Of a DNA stretch of 64,000 bases, positions 33,085 to 43,030 are shown in pieces. Under the pieces are notes generated by a model. The model was not told the origin of the DNA. It was given only the letters and a program-made list of their open reading frames with translations, and did not search any database. The position numbers and the translations under genes are program-made. The DNA lies in the NCBI GenBank assembly GCA_027886175.1, contig JAJNNQ010000137.1:248001-312000 (forward strand), in the 5' to 3' direction. The number at the start of each line of letters is the position of its first letter. Position 1 is the stretch's first letter. This DNA is from Phylloscopus collybita. Its lineage: Eukaryota; Chordata; Aves; Passeriformes; Phylloscopidae.

Positions 33085-34500
33085 GGTATTTACACAAAAT
33101 CTGGTCCTGGACAATTCCTAAGGATTTCTTATGGCAGTTCAAAATGCTACAGAGTACAGAGACAGATCAACCTTGCTGGAACTGTAACATTTCTGCCTGG
33201 AGGGAATTTCTGCTCTGTGATGTTTGTTTGTGATGGCACTGCAGCTTTCCCATCCTGGGTATCCCTCACTAGAGGTGCTTGGGGAGGAGCAACTGGGAGC
33301 TCTTTGCTTGTAATAAAATGGAATTATTTTCATATTTAGAGAAGGACAGGGCCCTGGTGAGGACGATGATTTCCTGTCTGCAGGGTTTGATTGGGTTGTC
33401 AGCTGATTTTATCAAGCCACTAAGGCAGGGAACACCCAGGAGAGAACAGGTGTCTTCTGCTGGGTTGTGCTGCAGCTTTCCAAGCTCTTGGTCTTACTCC
33501 AGTTGTAACCATCGAGTTTGGCATGGGGTCCAACTCCTCTCAAGTGACACAGCCCAAGGTGGGTCCTTCAAAGCTTCTGTCACCTGTTGTTTTGGCTCCT
33601 GAGGTACTTTATCAGGAGGAACTTTGTGAAATTAGATGCAATATTTGAGGGAGTACCTCATAATTATAGCTTGCCCTTTGGGAACTGTCCCAGGAGTAGA
33701 TCTGTTTTCTTAGAAATCTGCACACTTTTATCAATTCTTCATCCTTTTCCATTGTCTTCCATGCTTCACAGTTTCTGTTCCCATCACCAGAAAAGCAGAG
33801 AGCAGAGTAGGAAACACTTCCAGCTCTTACACTGGCAGCTGAAGATTTTCTTTTCTCCCCTAAAACCACAGCTGGGGTCTCTCAGAATGCTTCAATGGGT
33901 CTTAGAAGTTCTCTCCTTCTTCAGGAGAGGAGATGGAAGGAGCTGTTTGTGGGATTCATACTGGTGACCTCCTGGCAGTGCCTCTGCTGATCTCCCCGGT
34001 GTCCCTCGGCAGTCCCAGGGTTCCTCCAGCTCCCAGGTGTCTCCAGGACTGTTCCAATTCCCGTGGGATTCATTTGGCAGAGCTGTGCTAATCCTGAGCT
34101 CACCTGAGCCCGCTGATCTTCCACGAAGTGAGTGTTATACATCTCTGTTCCCTTAAATGCCCTCCTTTGAGCACTTTAGGGTAACGAAGCGCACTGCTCC
34201 CACCCTCTAACATCGTTACAGATTTCAAACCTGTTAATTCTCCTTGCTTTCCTCCCTTCCCCTCAGCTGCCATTCCTCAGCACAAGGTGACAATTAACAC
34301 CTCCAGCCTCCTGCGGTTCTCCTTCTCACGTGTTGCAGCTGAACAGGGACTCACTGGATTGATCTTCCCCAAATCTAAACGTCTCCATCAACGCTGGGAC
34401 TAATTATCTCAGTTAATACAGTGAGAGCAGCTCAGGATGGGATTCCTCTGATTAAATGTGTGCAGGGGCTTAGAGCAGCCTTGGGTGTCTTGTTTAGGTA
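33085..34500 (+). other. Intergenic sequence, no gene
   Basis: Unremarkable unique sequence; no exon or named repeat recognised. Confidence 0.45.
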
Positions 34501-35135
34501 CAGGAATGTGAAAATTTTACTTTTTTTGGTAAAAAAAAAGTCTTAAAAAGTTTAATAAAAAGATAATAGGAGATAAAGAGTTAAATGGTCGGGTGTTTGG
34601 TATTTATTTAAGAGTATACTTAATATTTTCGGGGATACTTTTTAAATACTTTTTTTATTATATCAGCTTGTTGCATATTTATAGACTATTATGCATATTT
34701 AAACTTTTTTATAAATTAGTTTGTATGTTTTAGGAACTATTTTGTATGGCTTTTCTTTGGGTCTGCTTTTTTAGAGTATGTGTTGTTTTTGGCAGTAGTT
34801 TTAGTCTTCTTTTATTATTACTTTTAGTTTGTGCTTTGTTTTATACTTTTTACAGATGGCAGGTAACATGTCAGTATTAGGGTCTTCATTATATGTTCAC
34901 TGGATGTTATTTTAACTATGCAAACTGTTTAATTATAAGCATAACTATAAACTAGCCATTTCATTACTATTTTTAAGTTTTGTTAATAGCAGAAATAAAA
35001 ACTGTATTTATACAGTAAAGTTATTCTAACATTATATGTATAATATTTAATATTTGCAAAAAGCCAGTAATACAATACGTATTTATATTGTGAAAAGCAG
35101 TAATAATATGTATTTATAAATACATATTATTAATC
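34500..35135. repeat. AT-rich segment
   Basis: Strongly A/T-rich, with a palindromic stretch ataatatgtatttataaata / catattattaa near 35100-35132. No gene. Confidence 0.6.
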
Positions 35136-35304
35136 CCACCAAGGAACATCGGTGAGCTCAACCTCCGATTTACAAGATTTTGCTGAGAAAGCAAATTAAA
35201 ATTTAGCGTGGCTGCAGAAATGTAGGTTCCTCACATGGGAAATCAGCGTGGCCAGGAATTTGGGAAAATTCCCTCAGGAATTTGGGCTAAAGGCCATAGA
35301 AAGG

Positions 35305-36176
35305 CGTGTGAGAAAACTGGGAAAACTCTGTGAGCCTGGTGTGTTGGATGAAGAGGGAACAATTGTGAGGAATATTCTCGGTGTCTAAAAGGAGAACCAG
35401 CCAGAAAGGCACCTCAGTGTGAGATCAAACTGGAAAGACTCTGTGAGCCTGGTGTGTTGGATGAAGAGGGAACAATTGTGAGGAATATTCTCGGTGTCTA
35501 AAGGGGAACCAGTCAGAAAGGCACCTCAGTGTGAGAAAACTGGAGAGACTCTGTGAGCCTGGTGTGTTGGATGAAGAGGGAACAATTGTGAGGAATATTC
35601 TCGGTGTCTAAAAGGAGAACCAGCCAGAAAGGCACCTCAGTGTGAGATCAAACTGGAAAGACTCTGTGAGCCTGGTGTGTTGGATGAAGAGGGAACAATT
35701 GTGAGGAATATTCTCGGTGTCTAAAGGGGAACCAGTCAGAAAGGCACCTCAGTGTGAGAAAACTGGAGAGACTCTGTGAGCCTGGTGTGTTGGATGAAGA
35801 GGGAACAACTGTGAGGAATATTCTCGGTGTCTGAAGGGGAACCAGCCAGAAAGGCACCTCAGTGTGAGAAAACTGGGAAGACTCTGTGAGCCTGGTGTGT
35901 TGGATGAAGAGGGAACAATTGTGAGGAATATTCTCGGTGTCTAAAGGGGAACCAGCCAGAAAGGCACCTCAGTGTGAGAAAACTGGAAAGACTCTGTGAC
36001 TGTGGTGTGTTGGATGAAGAGGGAACAATTGTGAGGAATATTCTCGGTGTCTACAAGGGGAACCAGCCAGAAAGGCACCTCAATGTGAGAAAACTGGAGA
36101 TTCTGTGAGCCTGGTGTGTTGGATGAAGAGGGAACAATTGTGAGGAATATTCTCGGTGTCTGAAGGGGAACCAGGC
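35305..36176. repeat. ~110-bp minisatellite, 8 copies
   Basis: The unit contains actctgtgagcctggtgtgt, tggatgaagagggaacaatt, gaggaatattctcggtgtct and gccagaaaggcacctcagtg. Units start near 35325, 35439, 35549, 35659, 35769, 35879, 35989 and 36098. Two variants (gatcaaactgg versus gaaaactgg) alternate in the left half. Confidence 0.95.
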
Positions 36177-36189
36177 AGCCGGTGCCTCT

Positions 36190-36480
36190 GAGGCACCTCA
36201 GAGGATGAAACCGCGGTGCCTGCGAGGGAGGAGGGAACAGAGCTGGGGAATTCTCGGGGAGGAAGCTCGGAGTTTATCTCTCCAGCCCAGGGGCGAGCTC
36301 ACCCTGCCGCTCCTGCTGACAGCAAGCAGACCCGCCCAGCCGCGGGGACACCTCGACAAAAACGCGTCCTGAACATCCCGCTGGGGGTGATCAGCGCCTG
36401 CTCAGGGAATTTATTTCCCCAGGGAAAGCGGTCTGGAGGTGAAGCTGTGATCCCGCAGTGAGCGGATTTACAGCGCTGTG
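36190..36480. other. Small GC-rich block next to the minisatellite
   Basis: Contains accgcggtgcctgcgaggg, cagccgcggggacacctcg and acgcgtcctg, more CpGs than its surroundings. It could be a small regulatory element or an old CpG island; no gene is attached to it. Confidence 0.3.
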
Positions 36481-36559
36481 AGGGTGGTGGCAGCTGAGCC
36501 CAGGAGGGGCTGTTGGTAACAGGTGTTTACCGATGGTTCCTCTCAGCTCTTTCAGTCGA

Positions 36560-36975
36560 AGCCGTTCTATTTCTAAGAAAAAATAACTAAACTTTCTAAG
36601 TTAGATAAGCATATTTTAACAAAACATAGGGTAATTTGAAAATGAAACAGAACTTAAACTCGATATGAATAAATTTTAGCAAAAGAATATTAAATTGTAT
36701 TAACAAAACTTACATATAATAGAACTTCAAATTAATAGGATATAGCTCTAATATCACTTAGACTTTGTAAAACTTAAGCTTAAATTTAACAGAGCCCAAA
36801 CTTAACAGAACTTAACATAATTTAAACTGATCAATACTTAATCTAAACTTAAACAATATTTAAACTTAACAGAAATTAATCTTAATAGAACCTAACATTA
36901 ACAAAATACTAAAATATAACTTAACTCTGACCTAAATATAATAAATGACTCCAATTAAAAATATTCTTCTATTTT
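36560..36975. repeat. AT-rich degenerate repeat of aacttaa-type words
   Basis: More than 400 bp with G nearly absent on the + strand. Words such as taaacttaac, aacttaaac and taacagaa recur without a fixed period. Confidence 0.7.
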
Positions 36976-37549
36976 ATTCAGCTCTGTCCCACACTGCAGG
37001 ACTGGGATCATCAGGTGCTACGAGTAAGGATCTCAACTGGAGAGAGGGAAATATTCAAATGGAAGAGCAGAAAAGTGCATTTGCAGAGCCCTGACAGCTG
37101 CTGGGAGACGCTGCAGGAATCCAAAATCTCCTCAGCAGCAGCTCTCCAGAACAATTACAGATTTTGGGGGACTACAACCTCCAACAGAGCTTTTCACTAC
37201 AGGAATCATCCCCAAATTCAGCCTTGGTTTTGGTCAGCTCCAGAGAAGCTGTGGAAGGCAGAGCCTGGCCACGGTCACTTAAAACAAACCCACTGCACCA
37301 CAAAATTCTCCCTGAGTGCAGGGAAAACCATCCTGGCTCTCCATGAGCACATTTCTGAACAATCCCTGCTGCAAGGACACACGTTAAGGGAAAGCAGGGG
37401 ATGCCTTTTTCTTTTGAATCTGGCAAAGAGGGGCAGAAGAAAAAGGCCAAGGAGCTGCAGCTGTGTTCTTCCCCCTCCCATCCTGAATGTTTGAAAATTG
37501 CTGTTTGTGGTCTCTCAGAGCCAGGGGGTTTTTCACAGGTTGTCTCCAC

Positions 37550-37685
37550 ATCCTTGGCAGTGTCCAAGGCCAGGTTGGAGGAATCTGGGATAATGGGAGA
37601 TGTCTCTGCCCATGGCAGGGGGTTGGAACTGGATGATCCTTAAATTCCCTTCCAAGCAAGCCTCATTCCAGGATTCTGTGATTTT
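37550..37685 (+). mobile_element. CR1-type 3' fragment
   Basis: cagtgtccaaggccaggttg, gcccatggcagggggttgg, aactggatgatccttaaatt, ending ccaggattctgtgatttt. Confidence 0.8.
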
Positions 37686-38205
37686 TCTGGCTTTCCCTTC
37701 CCAGAGCCAGGAACGGAGACATTCAAACCTTTACGCATCAGTCATTCCTCCCCAGGCTTTCCCTGAAGACTGAATTTGGCATTTCCTGACCAGCCTCCAG
37801 CATTTCTGTGCCTCCCATCCTTCTGCTGGCCACAGAAGCTGCATTCCCAATTTCCCAACCTTTTCACCTAGGATTATGGCCCAGCACAGCCTGGATTTCC
37901 AGGAGAACCCACAGAGGTGTGTGCCTGGTGCTCAGTTTTCCAAAGAGAAAGGCTTGGTTTGTTCCCACTGGGAGATGATGCCTCTCAGGCTCATTTCCAG
38001 CCCATCCCAAATGAACATCCGTGCTGTTCCTTTCAGATGTTTCATTCCTGGCTGCCCCCTGCCAAAAACCCCACAGGTGCCAGCGCTCAGCAGCCACAGA
38101 ACTGGGGGGGATTTTTGAGCACTTTCACAATCCCAGGTCTGGATCAGCCCATTCCAAACCTGTCAGCAGCACGTGGCCCTGGAAATAGGCACCTGGACGG
38201 GACGT

Positions 38206-38890
38206 TGTTACAAATGCACATTTTGGAGTTGGCTTTTGGCAAATATCGAGATGAATGTTATACATATAATATAAGAAGGTTGGACTGTGTTTTCTTTTAT
38301 TTGTGGAATTTAAAAATGCAATGGAGGTATATTTTCAGATTGTAACAAAGTAGAGATGAGGGGGGGTTTTTTTGGTTTTGTGGTGGTTTGTTTTTTTGGG
38401 GGTTTTTTGGGGTTTTTTGTTTGTTTGTTTGTTTGTTTTTTGGGTTTTTGTTGTTGTTGTTGTTGTTTTTTTGGGGTTTTTTTTGGTTTTGTTTTGTTTT
38501 GTTTTTTTAACTCCTCAACTAGATAGAAGACAGAGAAGGGACGTCTGGAATTCCTGAACTAAAGATTTCTGATAAAGAACAACTGAGCCTTTTGAGGGTC
38601 TTTTGAATCTTCAGAAGACAGATTTACAACGTCCCCCCAGACTGCGTGGAGACCCATAAATAAACTGTGTACTTAAGGGAGGGGGGTCTTGAAACCAAAA
38701 TGAATATTTGAATCATGCATCAGCTTATTTAAATATGTAACACCAAGACTTTTAAATACCAAGGAATTTAGAATGGGCGGTGTGTGTTGCTTTGCACCCT
38801 CAGCTGAGAAGCTACCTTCTTTTGTCTCCTTATTTGTCTATTTTTTTTATTCTAATTTATTTTCTCTTTATTAAACTTATAAATTAATAT
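38206..38890 (+). mobile_element. LTR-Y, second copy (3' end uncertain)
   Basis: Starts TGTTACAAATGCACATTTTG and follows 28605-29160 closely (gacgtctggaattcctgaac, acccataaataaactgtgta), with an expanded T/G-rich stretch at 38364-38508. The 3' end has diverged and no target duplication was found. Confidence 0.82.
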
Positions 38891-39529
38891 AAAAAGGTGA
38901 CAGACATCCTGTCACCCACCCTGCTCCCTGAGGCAGGAGCAGCTGCACCCGCAGCATTCCTGAGATTTGTCCAGCCTGTTCCTAAAACCTCCAACTCTGC
39001 TGTTCCACAACTGCCACATCCTACCCCAGTGGGATTTTCCTGCTGGCTCACCTACCTCCAGGTCCAGGATGTGCTTGTGAGGTGATTAATTTAAAATCCA
39101 AGGAATTTTTGATCTGCCAGACCTCCAGCACGGAATAAACACGAGCGGTTCCTTAATGAAGGGACACTCCTGAAAATATTTTGCTTTTCAGGATGTTCTT
39201 GAACAGCTTCTGGGAGCTCTTCTCCTTGTTCCCGTTGTGAATTCTGTGTTGTTCCTAAGGAAAAACAAATCCGACAGCTTCAGGGAAATCAGACATCAAG
39301 TTCCGCCTCAAGACACAAAAACCCCACAGATTTATAATCCATTCTTAAATAATCCATTCCTAAATAATCCATTCTTATTGTTTCCCTCAGCTCCTTTCCC
39401 TTCTGTGTTTTAAATCCTTCTCCTTTATTTTTCAGCTCCCCTAAAATATGGAATTGTTTACATGGGAAAAGACCTTTTACATCATTAAGTCCCAATGACA
39501 GCCTCAGGACAGTGAGAGGTGAATTGTCA

Positions 39530-40640
39530 ATTGCACAGAGAACGGATACAGTTTGTATTTTTTTTTAACTGTATTTTTCCACAGAAAACGGGGGAAAAAA
39601 TAAAATTTAAAATGGATTTTTTTTCCACAGAAATGGGAAAAAAAAATGTCAATTTTAAACATGGTTCTCTGACAGAAGAAAGGGGCAAATTTCCCTTTTG
39701 TACTGTATCTTAGAAAAATATAATTTAAAAAATATGTTTTAAACTGTATTTTTTTTTTCCACAAAAAAAATCAGGGAAATGTTTCCATTTTGAACTGGCT
39801 TTTTTCCGCAATTTCCAATTTAAAATGGATTTTTCTGCCAAAGCAAGGAAAGAAAAACCTATTCTAAATATGATTTTTTTTTTTCACAAAAAAAATAGGG
39901 AAAAAAAACCCCAACCAAAACTATTTGAAACAGATTTTTTTTCAAATTTTCTATTTTAAAAGGCATTTTCCAGGAATTTCCATTTTAACCTGGTTTTTCT
40001 CACCAAAAAATATGGCAAAAAAAATCTATTCAAAACTGACTCTTTCCACAACTTCCATTTGAAACTGGATTTTCTCACCAAAAGTATGTAAAAAAATAAA
40101 CCTATTTTAAACTGATTTTTCCACAACTTCCATTTTAAACTGCATTTTCTCACCAAAAATATGGCAAAAAAATTAAACTTATTTTTCTGTAACTTCCGTT
40201 TTAAACTGGATTTTTCCCAATAAAAATATGGCCTGAGACATCTATTTTAAACTGAGTTTTTCCCAACTTCCATTTTAGCTAGATTTTCTCACCGAAAACA
40301 CGGCCAAAAAAAAAAAAAAAAAAAAAGAAAGAAAAAAGGTCTACTTAAACTGATTTTTTCCCTCAACTCCCATTTTAACCCAGATTTTTTTTCCACTAAA
40401 AATATGGCAAAAAAAAAAAAACCACCAAAAAAACCAAAAAAAACCAAAACAAAACAAACCTATTTTAAACCGCTTTTCCCTGAATTTCCACGAAAAAAAT
40501 ACCTATTTAAAACCGCTTTTCCCTGAATTTCCACGAAAAAAAAATTACCTATTTTAAACCGTTTTTCCCTGAATTTCCACGAAAAAAAAATACCTATTTG
40601 AAACCGCTTTTCCCTGAATTTTCACGCCAAACCGTTGTTT
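39530..40640. repeat. Diverged ~72-bp minisatellite upstream of NRF1
   Basis: Recurring block: ttccacaacttccattttaaactgga, ttttctcaccaaaaatatggc and an A run, spaced about 70-75 bp between 40011 and 40400. A shorter, better-kept subunit of about 55 bp (ccgcttttccctgaatttcc, acgaaaaaa) fills 40465-40630. It ends less than 50 bp before the NRF1 CpG island. Confidence 0.85.
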
Positions 40641-40674
40641 TGTTGGGGTTTTTTTTGTTTTTTTTTTTTTTGCA

Positions 40675-41440
40675 GCGCTCCCGCTCTGCCGAGGCCCCGC
40701 GTCCCTCAGCGCCCCTGAGGCGGGAACGGCCGCGACCTTCCCAAGATGGCGCCGTCTCCCCCCCGCCCTCACCTCGACCCACCCCGCGCGCCCCCCCAAC
40801 ATGGCGCCCCCGCGCCCCGACCTCCCCCTGATGGCCGCCCCCGCCGCCCTCGCCCTCCCCAAGATGGCGGCGGCGCGGCGCTATGACGCCATACGTCCCG
40901 CTCCCCCCCTCTCGCTGTCCCCGGCCTCCTCCGCCGCCGCCGCCGCCGCCGGTCCCCGCCTCCCGCGCTCGCCACCGCGGCGGCCGAGGGCGACTCGCGC
41001 CGCCGCCCCGCTCGCCCCCCGCCCGCCGCCCGCCCTCCGCCCGCCGCGGCCCCGCGGCGCGGGCCCGCCGCAGCGCAGCCGCTCTGAGGTGAGCGTCCTA
41101 CCGCGCAATCTCCTCCAGCCCCGGCGCAGCCGCACCAACGCGGGGCCCCCGCCGCCCGCACCCGCTCCCCCGGCGGCCGCGACCGCCCGGCCGCGCCGAG
41201 CCTGTGGGGCCGCCCCGGGGCCGCGGCAGCGCGGGGGAGAACCGGGACGGGCGGCGGGGGGAGAGGCCAGAGGGGCTCGGGAAGGGGGGCAGCGGCGGGT
41301 GTGGGGCGGCCTCGGAGCTCCGGCCCGGGCTGAGCTCGGCCCGGCCGGGCGGGGAAGTTGGGCCGCGGCCGCAGACATTGGCGGGGCTTTTGCTTCGCCC
41401 TTTTTCCTGGTATTCTCGGAGCCCCTTCTTTCCTGCTTTT
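40675..41440 (+). promoter_or_regulatory. NRF1: NRF1 CpG-island promoter
   Basis: About 750 bp of very GC- and CpG-rich DNA with no TATA box. AAGATGGCG-type YY1 sites lie at 40743-40753 and 40861-40871, with a related AACATGGCGCC at 40798-40808. A CRE-like TGACGCCATACGTC is at 40884-40897. YY1 sites commonly sit at or just after the start site of TATA-less housekeeping promoters; the start is inferred to lie near 40740-40900. Open frames across the island (both strands) are GC artefacts. Confidence 0.85.
40870..41088 (+). other. NRF1: Probable non-coding exon 1 of NRF1
   Basis: Ends GCAGCCGCTCTGAG before a good donor GTGAGC at 41089. The first coding exon, with nine 5'UTR bases, is 18.2 kb downstream. 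The 5' end is approximate. Confidence 0.6.
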
Positions 41441-42050
41441 GGCCCTCACCACCCTTTTTTTTTTTTCTTTTTTTTTACCCCATTATCCTTCCTTTTTTTT
41501 CCTCCCTTCATCCACCTCCTTTTTTTTTTCTTCGCCTCCTCCTTTTTTTGCCTTCACCCACTTTTTTGCCTTCACCCCCACTTTTTTTGCCTTCACCCCC
41601 GTTTTTTTACTTTTCACACCCCCATTTTTTTCCCTTCGCCCCATCTTTTCCCCTTCATCCCCTGTTTGGTTTTTTTTTTTTTTCCCTTCACCTCCCTTTT
41701 TTTTCCTTTCACCCCCATTTTTTTCCCTTCATCTCCCCTTCCTCCCCCCATAATCAGGTTGTAAAAGGCCTCAGAGATAACTGAGCCCAACCTTGCTGAA
41801 GTTCCTCTTCACGGCCCTTTTTTTTTTTTTTTTTTGTTCATCCTTTTTTTTTTTTTTTTTCTTTCCTATTTTTTCCCCAGAATCACAGAACCAATTAGGT
41901 TGGAAAAGACCTCTGAGCTCATTGATGAAGCTCCCCTTCATTCTCCTTTCCAAACCCCCATTTTTTAGTTCCTGTCATCCTTCTTTTTTTCCCCTTTTAC
42001 CCCCCTCCCTTTTATTTTTCTTTACATTTTGTACATGTGCAATTTTCCTC
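41440..42050. repeat. Polypyrimidine tract after NRF1 exon 1
   Basis: Almost pure C/T on the + strand, with a loose ~20-bp unit (gccttcacccccactttttt). It is interrupted by a 45-bp CR1 scrap at 41879-41925 (agaatcacagaaccaattagg, antisense). Confidence 0.88.
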
Positions 42051-42809
42051 CCTCTGTACAGGAGGTTGGATGCGAGTTGAAACGTGTTAATCACTCACCT
42101 CCCCTCCCTTTAATATACCCAAAAAAGGTGTAAATTGCTCGTAAAAAAGGGGTGTGACTGGGTTTGTATTAGAATACCCAAAAAAAAAAAAAAAAAAAAA
42201 AAAGGCTCTGAAACATCAGGACAGATCTGGCAGTGACTGAGGTGCTCGGGACCTTTTTGGTGTAAATAATAATTAAGGGACAGAAATAATTCAGCTCAAG
42301 GTTCTTCCTACATTTGAGGTTACCAAGTCTAAGCTTTTCTTGCAGCTGCAGATGATTCTCATTGCGTGGGGTGATGTTTTCTCTGGTCAAGTTTGGGAAC
42401 TCTGTATTTTTATTATTTTTTTTTTTTTCTCTCCTTCGCCGAACCTTTATTTCCAGAATTTGGGATATTTAATCCCTTAGGCAGGGCTGGGCTGTCGTGG
42501 TTTTGTTTCTAAGCCTTGCTGGTCTCTGAGTGCAGCTTTAGACCCTCTTCCCACATCCTGGGAGGATTCCCAGTGTGAACTCACTCATGTTCATCCCTTT
42601 CTTCTCCTTCATCCTCATCCCAATCGCTCCTTTTCAAATCCTCTCCCAGTGAACTTTTAATTCCCAACCACTGAGGAAATAGGTGAGAGAACTGTTCATC
42701 TTTTTTTTTAACTGAAATTTTTCGTGGCTGGTGGTAAAACTGGGAGCCATGATTTATTTTATTTATTATTTTTTTTTTTATTTCTTTTTAAATTCTGTCA
42801 AGGGTGAGA

Positions 42810-43030
42810 GAGGAAGTGCAGGATGATGATGATGATGATGATGATGGTACCAGTGGAAAGCTGAGGATTTTAGCAGCTGATTATTCAGGGTTTGGACATC
42901 CCTGGGAATGTCCAAGGCCAGGTTGGATGGGTTTGGGATGGTGGGAGGTGTCCCTGCTCATGGCAGGGGGTGGAATGGGATGGGATGGGATTTACGGTCC
43001 CTTCCAACCCAAACCCTTCTGTAATTCCAC
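42810..43030 (+). mobile_element. CR1-type fragment next to a (GAT)n run
   Basis: A GAT run at 42823-42845, then gggaatgtccaaggccagg, gctcatggcagggggtgg, ggtcccttccaacccaaacc in CR1 sense from about 42895. Confidence 0.8.

Noticed and set aside
40769..41784. Frames of 327 codons (+) and 227 codons (-) across the CpG island
   Set aside because: Pro/Ala/Arg-rich products of a GC-rich promoter, running into a polypyrimidine tract; stops are simply rare there.
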